From Macrobrachium rosenbergii (taxonomy: Eukaryota > Arthropoda > Malacostraca > Decapoda > Palaemonidae), in assembly GCF_040412425.1 (NCBI RefSeq), contig NC_089766.1:20673653-20737652 (forward strand): a stretch of DNA of 64,000 nt. Reading direction: 5' to 3'. Of the stretch, positions 21,120 to 36,920 are shown piece by piece. Numbering within the stretch: position 1 is the stretch's first letter; the number at the start of each line of letters is the position of its first letter. The translations under genes were made by a program, and so were the position numbers. The notes under the pieces are model-generated. The model was given only the letters and a program-made list of their open reading frames with translations, searched no databases and was not told the DNA's origin.

Positions 21120-21519
21120 ATGAGAGGAACTGTGAATGGAATGAGGTGGAAGACCGAAGAAGATGCTGTGGCCTTTGGACAAGTCGTATTGCCGGGAAGT
21201 GACTGTTGACTGTCCTCTGGAGGAGAAGGCTGCAGAGGACGGGACAGGAGTAGAGGCGAGGACAGATCTCAGGTGGACACGCCAGAGAAAAGGCCGAACA
21301 CAACATCGTCTGCTGCACCGGAAGTTGGGCAGGCAGATAACCAGCGGGAGATTGTTCACAAGAAAGCAGGGGTCCCAAAAGGGAACTTGTCGGACAAGAC
21401 TGTTATGCCAGGCAATGAGAAAAGTCTGGAAATGTTCGGAGTCAAGTTTTCCAAGAGCAGGACGATACGAGAACCATATCTTTGATGAAAAGGGTCATCA
21501 AGTAGCGTTCCACCTATAA
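21120..21519 (+). pseudogene. unrecognised exon-like frame, copy 2
   Basis: Paralogue of 18557-18945. A 7-bp insertion (TGTTGAC near 21205) shifts the first part. The frame 21273-21485 is open over the segment that has a stop in copy 1 (SDKTVMPGNEKSLEMFGVKF), but an additional C near 21450 then shifts it out of the ENHIFDEK tail. Function unknown. Confidence 0.2.
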
Positions 21520-22019
21520 CATAACCTGTAAAATACTACACCGTAATTACAAGAAGGGGAACAATAATATGTTTGGAAGACATGACCTTAATGACAATCT
21601 CTAATGAGAAAAGTGAAGCTTCATAAGCTTTGTTATATTTGTTTATTTTCAATATTTCTGTTGATAACAATATTATTTCATTAAAGAAGGGTGTATACAT
21701 GTATTTGTATAGCAAGTATTAGTATAATACCAACCCAAGGATTCCATTTATTTTTGTGAACTCTTTCTATGTCATTTGCAAACAGCGTAAATATTTCATG
21801 AATCCTGAAAGAGCCTTGAAATTGCATGACTCTTGTTGCATTTACCATTTAGCTGAACTATCAGCTATCAATTACTCACCAATATTGCGTCGTGTGCAAA
21901 TTTGCCTTTAGATTCGTCTAGCTGACCAACCCGGCACTGCCCGGGAAAACTTTGAATGTCAAGCAATAAACTATCTCTCTCTCTCTCTCTCCAACTCTCC
22001 CTCACTCTTTCCCTCTTTC

Positions 22020-22022
<3 letters not shown>

Positions 22023-22079
<57 letters not shown>
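22023..22079. repeat. (CT)n microsatellite
   Basis: Pure CT tract, much longer than the corresponding degenerate CT-rich sequence in duplicate copy 1 (near 19460-19490). It therefore expanded after the duplication or contracted in copy 1. Confidence 0.95.
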
Positions 22080-22081
<2 letters not shown>

Positions 22082-22511
22082 TTGCTTTTAAGATAGTTGC
22101 TTCAATTACATTGCCCAGCATTTTTGACATTTTATATTTCACCCTTTCTCACCCCCATTCCTATAGGGGCTGAACTTGGACTTAAGGGCATCGAGACTGT
22201 CACTATTCATCTCAGCAACCTTGAAAACTATGAATTAGATACCAATATCTGTTGTTTTTGGTTATTTTTACATGTCACCCCTTCCCACTTCCTGTCCCCC
22301 TTGGTGCCAGTGATGTCTTACCCACCCCCCAAAAAATTATTCCTTTCCAGATAGTAAGTCATATGTATATTGAAATGAGCTATGATAAACTTGTAGAGTT
22401 TATTTAGTTACTAAGTCTCTAGGCAGAACCAGTCCTGTTTTAGGAAAGCCCTTCCCACCCCCACCCCCTTTGGTGTCCTTTGGTGCTGATGTGATGTCTT
22501 AAAATCTCTCT

Positions 22512-22700
<189 letters not shown>

Positions 22701-22704
22701 CTCC

Positions 22705-23095
22705 CTCTTTCCTGTTAAGATAGTTGCTTCAATTACATTGCCCAACATTTTTGACATTTTATATTTCATCCCTTCTCACCTCCCATTCCTAGCAGGGTTG
22801 AACGTGGACTTAAAAGGCATCAGGAGTGTCACTAATCATCTCAGCAACCTCGAAAACTATGGAATAGACATTAATATTTGTCGTTTTATGCGTCACCCCC
22901 TTCTCACCCCCAACACCCTTTGGCGCCAGTGATGTCTTACCCCCACCCACAGTATTCTTTTCCAGATAGTAAGTCATATGTAAACCAAGTTTGGTTGAAA
23001 TTGCTCAATGTGTTTCAGAGTTATCCTGGAACATACACAGAAACACACACACACACACATCCATACATACATACATACATACATCATTATATATT
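22705..23095. repeat. third partial copy of the repeat ending each 2.6-kb unit, with ACAC/ATAC tail
   Basis: GATAGTTGCTTCAATTACAT and CATCTCAGCAACCTCGAAAA match 22090-22230 and, less well, 19500-19615. The 3' end reads ACCAAGTTTGGTTGAAATTG then GAACATACACAGAAACACAC and an (ATAC)n tail. A conserved 3' segment ending in a short-period tail is typical of a non-LTR or SINE-like 3' end, but I cannot name the family. Confidence 0.6.
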
Positions 23096-26350
<3,255 letters not shown>

Positions 26351-26354
26351 TGCG

Positions 26355-26430
26355 GTTCGCTCAGGGGTCGACCACAGGATCTCTCGTTCGTGAGAAACAC
26401 GTCCTAACCACTAAATTACCCAGCCTATGT
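26355..26430 (-). ncRNA. tRNA-like sequence (SINE head or tRNA pseudogene remnant)
   Basis: On the minus strand GGGTAATTTAGTGGTTAGGA resembles a tRNA D-arm/A-box region (compare tRNA-Glu GGTCTAGTGGTTAGGA). About 30 nt later comes a TTTCTCAC anticodon-like loop, and then GTGGTCGACCCC, a B-box one base short of consensus. The fold is not convincing as a functional tRNA. It is probably the head of a dispersed tRNA-derived SINE; no tail or target duplication identified. Confidence 0.4.
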
Positions 26431-26521
26431 GCGGAGAGAGTTTGCTCTAAGATCAGGAAGCTACAGTGACGCCATTAAGTACGGCCTTTCAATTTCCAAA
26501 CCGTAGATTTCAATCTTTAAC

Positions 26522-26524
<3 letters not shown>

Positions 26525-26596
<72 letters not shown>
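26525..26596. repeat. (GA)n microsatellite
   Basis: Pure GA tract of about 70 bp. Confidence 0.97.
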
Positions 26597-26600
<4 letters not shown>

Positions 26601-26930
26601 CAAATCCTGGATCGCAACCCGAGGGCAGGAGTACATATTCCTTTGTCTTCTCTCAAAATGAAGATAGTTTTCGCGCTCTATAGAAAAAAAAGAAAGTAAG
26701 GCCAGTAAAGACGTTCATTCAGCGACGACTTCAACAAGAGTTTCTCTTTCCCTTTGATCCAGAAAATTAGAGCAGATTTTGCCTTTACCATTTACTAGTT
26801 TTTCTTCTCACCCACAAAATGTCAAGTTAGAGAAGATTCTTCTTAGAGAAAAAGTCATCATGGGATATTTCATTGCATGAAAAATCTTGCAAAGTCACAA
26901 ATGACGTCGTAAGGATACAATATACATGTT

Positions 26931-27899
26931 GAATTTCATTTCCAGGAACATATTTACTTCCGTCATTTGTAAGTGATAGAGGAAGCCTCCAGTTTCTTGT
27001 CACTCTTGAAATGTGGCTCAGATGGAGGGGGATCCTGTCTCTCGATTCTCCTTATCAAAGACTGCACTCATTTGCTTTTTGAATTAAAGTTGTTATGTAA
27101 TATGCAGATTTACTTTTTTCATTTGAAGAATGGTGTAATCATGGTACAATAACGCTGATACAATCATGTTCGTATTATGAGGCTTCATAAGAACGACAGA
27201 ATGGAGTGTGACGTGTGATATGAATTATGAAGGCGAACCAAATATGCCAAATGGTGTGTCACCTCAGAAATCGCTACTTCAGTTAAACAGGGAGAAAAAT
27301 ATAACCCTTTGTTATTAACCACAACATATCCACTTTAAATTTCCGTAATTTTTATTCAGAGTTGACGAACAGAGAATGGCAACGATAATATTCTATTCAG
27401 TCAATTGACAAATTTTACTCTGAATAAAATATTGTTGTCATTCGTTGTTGGTCAACTCTGAATAAAAAGTAAGGAAATTTAAAGCGGATAAGTTGTGGTT
27501 AATAACAGGGTTTATATTTTCTCCCTGTTTAATTGAAATTGTGATTTCTGAGGTGACTCATCAGTTGACATTTTTGTTTTTGCCTTCATAATTCCTATCT
27601 CACGTCACACTCCTTTTTGTCGTTCCTATGAAGTCTCATATCACCGACATGATTGTATCAATGTTATCATACCATGATTACATCATTCTTCAAATGAAAA
27701 AAGAAAATCTGCATATTACATAACAACTTTAATTCAAAAAGCAAATGAGTGCAGTCTTTAAGCAGGAGAATCGAGAGACAGAATTCGTCTTCATCTGAGC
27801 CACATTTCAAGAGTAACAAGAAACTGGAGGCTTCCTCTAGCGAAGGAAAACTTCATCACTTGCGAATGACGGAAATAATTATGTTCCTGGAACTGAAAC
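26931..27899. repeat. large near-complete palindrome (about 970 bp)
   Basis: The left arm (about 26931-27401) is the reverse complement of the right arm (about 27417-27899) with a spacer of only about 15 bp. Matching landmarks: TTCCAGGAACATA near 26940 against TATGTTCCTGGAA near 27880; GAGGAAGCCTCCAGTTTCTT against AAGAAACTGGAGGCTTCCTC; TTTAATTCAAAAAGCAAATG in the right arm against CATTTGCTTTTTGAATTAAA in the left. Identity looks about 85-90 percent with small indels, so the two halves have had time to diverge. No ORF. Foldback-element or inverted-duplication origin. Confidence 0.9.
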
Positions 27900-28113
27900 A
27901 TATACATACGTACATAAAGAACATGTAATACCACACAGACTTTCTCTTATTCTTCATATTCTTTACATTTTTAGTTTTGATTTGTTTTCATTCGGTATCA
28001 TTGGTTTCGTACCGTCAGAGACAATCCATGTGGCTACCAATATTGATTGACTTCTTGTTTTTTATTGCTTTTTTTTGCGAATGATTACATTTCATGTGTT
28101 TCTCCAGTTGTGA

Positions 28114-28837
<724 letters not shown>

Positions 28838-28854
28838 TGCCTATATATATTTAG

Positions 28855-29285
28855 AAGAATCGCAGGGAAACAGACCCGACAAACATCTCAGGTTGAAGAG
28901 GTAAAGGCACGCATGTCTCTTACAAGAACAAGTTTATTCGGCCAACGTTTCACATCACATGATGCATCCTCAAGGCTGGAAATTACAGACAATAAATACT
29001 TAAAATGGTTTCTTTCGTTTGTTTATTTCCTCCCTGTCTTTCTAGTCACTTTTTAGCTCTTGCCTTGGTAGGTGTTCCTTTCAAGTTCTTGTTTTAATAA
29101 TTTTTTTGTAGTTGTAAATTTTTAAAAATTTTTAAAGAAGCTTTTCCCATTGTGGAAGTGACATTTTAAGTATTTATTGTCTGTAATTTCCAGCCTTGAG
29201 GATGCATCATGTGATGTGAAACGTTGGCTGAATAAACTTGTTCTTGTAAGAGACATGCGTGCCTTTACCTCTTCAACCTGAGATA
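28855..29285. repeat. inverted repeat resembling Penelope-like element termini
   Basis: About 125-bp arms (28870-28995 and 29158-29282) are reverse complements separated by about 160 bp of unique sequence. The right arm reads CCAGCCTTGAGGATGCATCA followed by TGTGATGTGAAACGTTGGCT. The pattern (C)TGAGGA - short self-complementary hairpin - GAAAC is close to a minimal hammerhead ribozyme core (CUGANGA...GAAA), and GAAACGTTGG-type sequence is, as far as I recall, common in Penelope-like element ends. It sits beside a 700-bp AT tract. The first core base is T instead of C, so ribozyme activity is doubtful. No reverse transcriptase is present. Confidence 0.5.
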
Positions 29286-29329
29286 TATATATTTATATAT
29301 GCATACGGTGTGATTTTGATTAACATGTC

Positions 29330-30990
29330 CCCGCTAAACCGAAACACATCCTAAATTGAAACACACCCCACACTTAAGTCTAAACGCACCCCCACTAAAC
29401 TGTAACACCGCCGCTAGACCTTTAAGCACACCCCACTAAACCAAAAGGCACCCCCACTTAACCAAAACACACACCGACTAAGCCTAAACACATCATCTAC
29501 TAAACCTAAACACCCCTCCCACCAAACCTAAACACATTCCCCACTAAACCTCAACACACACCACCCACTAAACCTAAATGCACCCCCTACTAAACCTCAA
29601 CACACACCACCCACTAAACCTAAATGCAACCCCCCACTAAACCTCAACACACGCCACCCACTAAACCTAAATGCACCACCCACTAAACCTCAACACACAC
29701 CACCCACTAAACCTAAATACACCCACCACTACACCTCAACACACACCACCCACTAAACCTAATTGCACCCCTGACTAAACCTCAACACACCACCCATTAA
29801 ATCTAAATGCACCACCCACTAAACCGCAACACACACCACCCACTAAACCTAAATGCACCCCCACTAAACCTCAACACACACCACCCACTAAACCTAAGGC
29901 TCAACACACACGACCGCATCATCCCCCCACTAAACCTCAACACACACCACCCACTAAACCTAAATGCGCCCCCACTAAACCTCAACACACACCACCCACT
30001 AAACCTAAATGGGCCCCCACTAAACCTCAACACACACCACCCACTAAACCTAAATGCACCCCCTTCTAAACCTCAACACACACCACCCACTAAACCTAAA
30101 TTTGCCCCCCACTAAACCTCAACACACACCACCCACTAAACCTAAATGCACCCCCACTAAACCTCAACACACACCACCCACTAAACCTAAATGCGCCCCT
30201 TCTAAACCTCAACACACACCACCCACTAAACCTAAATTTGCCCCCACTAAACCTTAACACACACCACCCACTAAACCTAAATGCACCCCCACTAAACCTC
30301 AACACACACCACCCACTAAACCTAAATGCACCCCCACTAAACCTCAACACACACCACCCACTAAACCTAAATGCGCCCCTTCTAAACCTCAACACACACC
30401 ACCCACTAAACCTAAATGCACCCCCTACTAAACCTCAACACACACCACCCACTAAACCTAAATGCAGCCCCCACTGAAACTAAACACACCCACTAAACAT
30501 AAAACCCCCCTAAATCGAAACACATCCCCAATAAACTTAAATATATTCCACACTAGACCTAACCACACCCCCACTAAACTAAAACACCCCCTAAACCTAA
30601 ACCCATCCACCATTTAACCTAAACACCACTCCCACTAAACCTAAATGCACCCCCCACTAAAACCTAAATGCATCCTCCACTAAAAATAAGCACCCCTCCC
30701 GCTAAAACTGAACACACACCCCATTAAATCTAAACACACACCACCAACAAAACCTAAACACACCCCTCACTAAACCTAAACACACCCCCTCTATACCTAA
30801 ACTCACCCTCACTAACCCTAAACACACACCCCTACTAAACCCAAATGCATCTCCTCATTAACCTACACACATCCACTACTAAACCTAAACATTCCTCCCA
30901 CCAAACCTAAACACATCTTCCACTAAACATAAACACAACTCCCATTAAACCTAAATACATCCCCACTAAATCTAAACACACCACCCACAA
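29330..30990. repeat. minisatellite with 45-bp dimeric unit, degenerate edges
   Basis: The core (about 29570-30470) repeats a 45-bp unit made of two related halves, ACTAAACCTCAACACACACC plus four bases (24 bp) and ACTAAACCTAAATGCACCCC plus one base (21 bp). Both edges (29330-29560 and 30480-30990) hold only degenerate 20-22 bp monomers of the ACTAAACCTAAACACACCCC type. Because 45 is a multiple of three, frames stay open on both strands (for example a 15-residue PLNLNTHHPLNLNAP repeat); these are not genes. The CCTAA words recall arthropod telomere repeats, but the period is wrong. Confidence 0.93.
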
Positions 30991-31524
30991 ATTTGCAAAC
31001 GAAGAACGCAAACAGTCAAATGCATTCTTACTTTGCAACGTTTGCAGACAATGTTCATGGAGAACGCACCTGGTACACTGTTATCCTGAACATGTGAACA
31101 AAATAATCGGCAAATTGTCTGTTTGCTGCTGTTTTGATTTCCTAGAAAATTCTTCGTTTCTTGAAGGAAGCAGTTCATAGCCGCTCATAATTGTTATGGG
31201 GACTTAGAATACGGTTGCAATTCCGAGGCTTTGTCTGTTGCCGAAATGGCTAGTCTTAAAGAACTAACATCCGTACATCTGGAATCCAATAGGAAGCTGA
31301 CATTGCATCAGCATTAGTCTAACTGCGCTACATGTAAATTAAAAATGAAAGGGATATTTATAACAAGGTAGAAACCTTGACGAGCTTTGATGAGGTTCGT
31401 TTGACGAGAGGGAGAAATATTATAGTGGACAGAGAAACAAACAGACGGAAAGAGACGGCAGGGAGACGGAACCAACCAGACAGACAGAGACAGAAGGACA
31501 GAGAAGGAGGGCGGACAGACGGGT

Positions 31525-31582
<58 letters not shown>

Positions 31583-33635
31583 ATATAGTAATCCTAAAAG
31601 ACCAACCCTACCTAACCTTAGACTTGACCCAAATTCTGGTGTGGGCGAGCGGAGAGGCAAAAGAAGCAAAGAGAGAAGAGTCATTATTCTCAGGCTCCTT
31701 CTTTCACCTCGTATTCCTTACAGCATAGAGAGAGCTCCTTCATCCTTTCAAGATATACTGTAGTCCTTGTTTGTCTACTGTAAATAAGAAGACTTTCCAG
31801 AGTCCAAATACGTTTTTGAATACGTATATTTTCTTTCTTAAACGACCTACAACCCGGTGAATAATAATAATAAAAAAAACCGCTTGAATACGATATTGTC
31901 AACAGATGAACTTCACCCAAGGATGCCATCAAGGCTTCCACAATCCCATCTGGTAAGTCACATTTGCCAGAAATTTTTATGGGAAAAAGGCAAAGTTACT
32001 CCAAGAAAATTGTAGAGGTTGTTAAGAGGGAGGTGGCCTTTCGTTCCCTGGCACTCATGTTTCGTGAGAGAATAAAAGGGATGAGTTGAAAGAAAAACTA
32101 ACAGTCTGAAGGACTACAAAAATGAAAGAGAAAATATGTATAAGAAATAAAATTCATTCCGACGTGATTTTTTAACTTTTTTTCAACAATGAAGACGCAC
32201 TGGTGTCAGTCAAACTCCAGTCAAAATCTCTGTTGATCATCGCAGGTGAGGTTTTAGGAAAATTGCTGGACCTCAGATATGATATCCATCTGATGATTTA
32301 TAATCTATAATTATTAAAATAGAATATTCTGTTTCCTCTCAGGAGCGAAGTTGATTCTACCGATAGTGTAGCAGGAGCAAAAAGCGTTCAGATAAACAGT
32401 TCTTAAACTTTACAGATTACAGATTATTCACAAATTATAACCGTTCTGCTTTTATGCCATCTTTGGGAATCGACACAGCAGGCCCCCAGTCACAAGGGGT
32501 AGTGGGAAACGCAGATACTTAGTACAGGCAGTTGGTGAAGCTTCTTGGCAGCCATTCTGAGTGAGTATAATATATATCCTCTCCTTCCTTGTCTTTCCTT
32601 TTTCTCAAATCAGTCATCGCCAAAGAAAGATTTATGTCAGCGCGGCTAAAGGGCGGAAGTTCTTGTTAACGGAATGACTGCTGACAGAGTAACACATCAA
32701 AAAGGCTTCCCCCACTCATGAAACAATCTTTCTGATCCTATGAAAAAGGCCTCGGTGATAGCTATTATTTACAATCAAATCAGTCTTTGGAAGAAAAATG
32801 TTATTTATTGTGCAGTGCAATATCTGGCTCTGCGTTGTGTCCTCGTTTTGTTTCGGGGAAAAATTATCATGAGATTTTATCCACAAAAAAAGACGCGTAA
32901 CATCTACTGAAGAAAATTCTGATTTCTCTGCAGCAGCATCGCTTAATTACTGTTCGAAGTATCGCAGATTAATTCGCATTTTATATAACTTAGTTACATA
33001 AAGTTGTGGAAAACTTACCTTAAACCAGATTTAGTGAGAAATATGAAAGGAATTAAATCATTTTGGGCAGTGGAGTCAAAAAGAATTCTGTAATCTAAAT
33101 ATAGCAAAAGAAAATTGAAACCAAAATCTACTTTGGAAAAAAAATGAAATCAATAGTGTTTTAGGGTACAATATTGGATTTAAATTTCAGTTCACCTCTT
33201 CTGTAAACGGTGGCAATAAACATAAAAATAAAGTTAATAATAGCTAAGAAATGTTTATGTTACGTAAATTTTGTGACATGCTATCAGGGAAACTTTTATT
33301 AAATTATCAACGGATATTTAAAAATTTCATGTTTACCAAGGTCAAAATAATCTTTGTCGAGTGGAACATATGCTTTGTCCTCTTAGTCTTGGTAGAAAAT
33401 ACATAAAAGAAGCATGTGTGCTGTGCATTTCACATTTTCGAGATTTCTTCCTTTATTGTTTAACTATATTCCTCTTCCATAAACCTGACGATACAAACAG
33501 ACACATGTGTAATTTGACGTCCTTTGACGACATACTAAAGGCCTCGGTGTGGTTAAATCCACTTCTGAAACACTTCCGGGGAATGACATGTCGCTTCAGC
33601 TGAATCATTCAGAAGTAATAATGACTTGCCAAAGT

Positions 33636-33697
<62 letters not shown>

Positions 33698-34247
33698 CGA
33701 TTCCCAAGTTTGTGAATTTAAAGGAAACTTGTACATGGTAGAAAAAATACTGGTCATTTTTATCCCCCAGAGGTCTTGTCATAGTTGACTTGTTCCTACT
33801 TTTCGTTTTCTTCCCCAAAGGATTCTAAGCAGCTCTTTGCGAGTAACTCATAGACAGTTTCCTTTTTTACTTACTTTTTTATTCAACAGACTATTGCTTC
33901 AGTCTATTTTGTGCATGAATTAAATATCCATAATTACCTAACCATTAAATCTATATGAATCATTCAGTTTTAGTTTTAGTTATTGAATTAATACTTTTCA
34001 TCACGACCAGTCACTTCACTATCCAGCATTGATAAAATCTCAAGGCACAAAATGGTTCTCTCCAATGAATATATAATTTCGCATGAACAGAACTCAGCCA
34101 CATTTGATAAAATACGAATGTCATTGTTTATGGTTGCCGAAGTTAAAGATCTTCCCGTTTTCATTTGTTTATCTCGTTAGGATATATTGACTATCATTAT
34201 TCTTGAGTTGTATAGGAACTGTGCTATTTAATATGGGAGTAACAAAT
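30991..34247. other. unannotated stretch with two (GA)n tracts
   Basis: 3.2 kb with no recognised gene. Contains (GA)n at 31528-31579, preceded by GA/GACA-rich cryptic repeats from 31430, and (GA)n at 33639-33695. ORFs over these are (RE)n/(SL)n artefacts. Confidence 0.6.
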
Positions 34248-34477
34248 GGAAATAAAACCCAGCCGCAAAATTTCTGCGGCAGATTCATCGTTTGTTAAGG
34301 GAGGAAGAATCATCAAGGTCCATTCAGCCTGTCTATCCACAGTTAGACAGCTGACTAAGACTTTGTTCAGTCAGCTGTCTGACTGTGGATAGACAGGCTG
34401 AATGGACACTGGTTGATTCTTCTCCCCTTACCAAGAGATGAATCTGCCGCAGATATTTTGCGGCTGGTTTTATTTCC
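34248..34477. repeat. 230-bp hairpin (foldback/MITE-like)
   Basis: The two halves are reverse complements across a centre near 34361. The left begins GGAAATAAAACCCAGCCGCA and the right ends TGCGGCTGGTTTTATTTCC, with GTCCATTCAGCCTGTCTATC and its complement inside. About 90 percent paired with small bulges. Within it, CGCAAAATTTCTGCGG is a nested stem. No coding content and no clear target duplication. Confidence 0.88.
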
Positions 34478-35522
34478 AAGAGCTGTTAGATCATAGGACC
34501 AATTGACATCTAATGGAAGGCTTTTCAAGGTTAGTAGTAAAAGAAAATATGCTTTCAAATTATTAGTTAAATATTTTAGAAAACTGTCCTGGCCCTTAAA
34601 AAATGTTTGTTTTGAAAATGTACATAAATTCACCTGATGCCCTGAATTTTTGCTGTTTAGAGGCTCGAAGGAAAAGTACTGTCACAAAATGAAGATGAAA
34701 CCTTTAGCCCTTCATCCAAGTACAGATTCCTTGCATCCCTTCGGTACCTCTGCTTGGAAATGCATTTGGAATCTTAAAAGACTTTTCAATTAGAATTTCT
34801 AATGAGGTTCTTTTAAGCGATGATGAAAGGGAAAAAAGATTAAATATGCCTGAGATGTCCGTAGATAAAGTGCTGTCAGAGACTGTAAAGGGAATAAAGC
34901 CAGAATGAAGAGGGAGGTGCAGCAAATAAGGTCTCTTGGGAGACTTCATTGAGAGAGATATGAAGTACTCAAGGTCTGAGATCCCATGGAAGGGAGATAA
35001 ACATAAAAGTTCTAAAGGGAAATGGTTACCCCCACAGTCATTGTCGTTATCATAACTCTGGTCTGCTCACCTTCCTGTGGAACAAGCTTCACCAAACAAA
35101 ATGCCAGATTGTGAAACAAGGAAAAATGAAGACCAACACAGGGTTGAAATAAAAAAAGAAATAAAATTAAAGATTACTGAGCAAAGGAAAGGAAGTGAGC
35201 TTAATGAAGCACAGTCTCAGCTGAAGGAAGCCTAGCGCAAGAAGACGCCTGAGAGCAGTACACACTCTGTAGAGGATGTCCTGATTCCTGTGACAGTGTC
35301 GGGGGCTTTAGGTGAGACTGAATAGCATAGGTACAAGAGCAGATGTGGCCTTTTGGAAAGCCTCTTGTGTGGATGGTTTCATCCCTGGTTGATCACCCAG
35401 GGTTGGCTGTGCCAACGCTGTGAGCTTCTCTTCAATCGCAATTACTCCTTTTGAGGAAAAAATTTTCTGCTCTGAAGATTAGCGCTAATCAGTAAATCGA
35501 AACTGAAGATACATCGAAGTGT

Positions 35523-35596
<74 letters not shown>

Positions 35597-36684
35597 TATA
35601 CCCTTATATTTAGAATAAATTTGAAATGACCTCTTAGAATTGCGTGGCGTGCATCATGAAGATTATAAAATATAATTTTATGTACCTTCGTTGAACACTC
35701 TTTTGTTTTACGTTTACATGAATCTGAAACATTTCGTCACATTCAAATGCCCATATATTTCATTATCATCACCAGTATTACATGTTGAGTTTCTAAAGAA
35801 GAGAGCTGAAGTGGAGGAGAGAGAGAGTGAGAGTGGCTCTCGGGGTTTGTGTGAAGGAGTCGGTGTCAAGGAATGAGGGAAAAGAAAGAGAGTTGTCTCA
35901 TCACAATTTCATTGGCACATAATTTCTTGCTTCTGCTCGTTAGATTTATATATTCGTTATTTTCTAAAATGCGCAGGAAAATAAGAAAAGAAACCAAATC
36001 CCTAAGAGATGGAAATATGATATACAAAACGACAATGTATGCGAGAAAAATAAAATTTTTTCTACAATCAACGCCGTTTCAACATACATGTGTCCGGAAG
36101 GGTCCAATACAAAGGAAGCTTTGACGTTATACAAGCTGTTAACGAATGAATGGTAAGTGAAGAAACGAATGATTGTTAGTTGGGGACACCATGAAGATTC
36201 GGCACTTGGAATAAATAGTGCCTCATGAATCGGAAGGTTCTGCTTCAAGATCTGGTGGGGATTAGTTTGGGTGTTTGGGGAGATGGGGATTGTTTGAATG
36301 GAATCCTCAGAGCAGAACACCTTGCACAGGTTAGAACAACTTACACTTTTATCTTCTGCACATTTGGTATCTGCCAACACACGAAAAACACTGAATGAAA
36401 GAAGAGTAAAGAATTAGGAGGCAACAGAATGCAAAATATCGCCAAATTTAGCTTGAAGCCTTCAGTTCATATTAGGCTTTGAATAGTTTGTTTTAGCTGC
36501 TGGATAGGCAACGAACTCAGCAACTCCAAGAAAGTTGACAAATCTTTACTTTCAATAGTTAAAGACATCTGTGACTGTACAGAAACAGACGGTTTGAAGA
36601 TGGTAAGAGTGTCAGGAGGACTGCGCAATTCAGTGACATAGTTGCAATAAAATATGCAATGTACAAGCCCTCCTGACCTGAAAT

Positions 36685-36750
<66 letters not shown>

Positions 36751-36853
36751 ACACACACACACAGATGCAGTCAAGATGGGAGGAAATCCTCAAAATTTGC
36801 GGTTCCGTTATCGTCTCAAGTAAATTCATATTAGCGTGAGTAAGTGTGGCTGT

Positions 36854-36920
<67 letters not shown>

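Larger units (their letters stand above)
19700..22350. repeat. tandem segmental duplication, copy 2 (about 2.6 kb)
   Basis: Direct copy of 17090-19699 (offsets about 2,563-2,594 bp). It ends in a segment (CTTGAAAACTATG ... TTGGTGCCAGTGATGTCTTA) that occurs again at 22711-22950, so the duplication boundary lies in a dispersed repeat. That makes unequal exchange between such repeats a plausible origin (inference). Confidence 0.93.

Noticed and set aside
29803..30477. Overlapping ORFs with 15-residue repeats (PLNLNTHHPLNLNAP and RFSGGAFRFSGWCVL)
   Set aside because: A 45-bp minisatellite, divisible by three and lacking stops, produces open frames on both strands automatically.
29330..30990. CRISPR-like array
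   Set aside because: There are no unique spacers; both halves of the unit are repeats, and the context is eukaryotic.
29330..30990. Interstitial telomere array
   Set aside because: CCTAA words occur, but the period is 21-45 bp, not 5.
31358..31684. Ser/Leu-rich membrane protein
   Set aside because: Composition comes from a (GA)n tract read on the minus strand.
34650..35470. Possible gag-like debris
   Set aside because: K/E-rich when translated but with many stops and no specific motif, so it is left unannotated.
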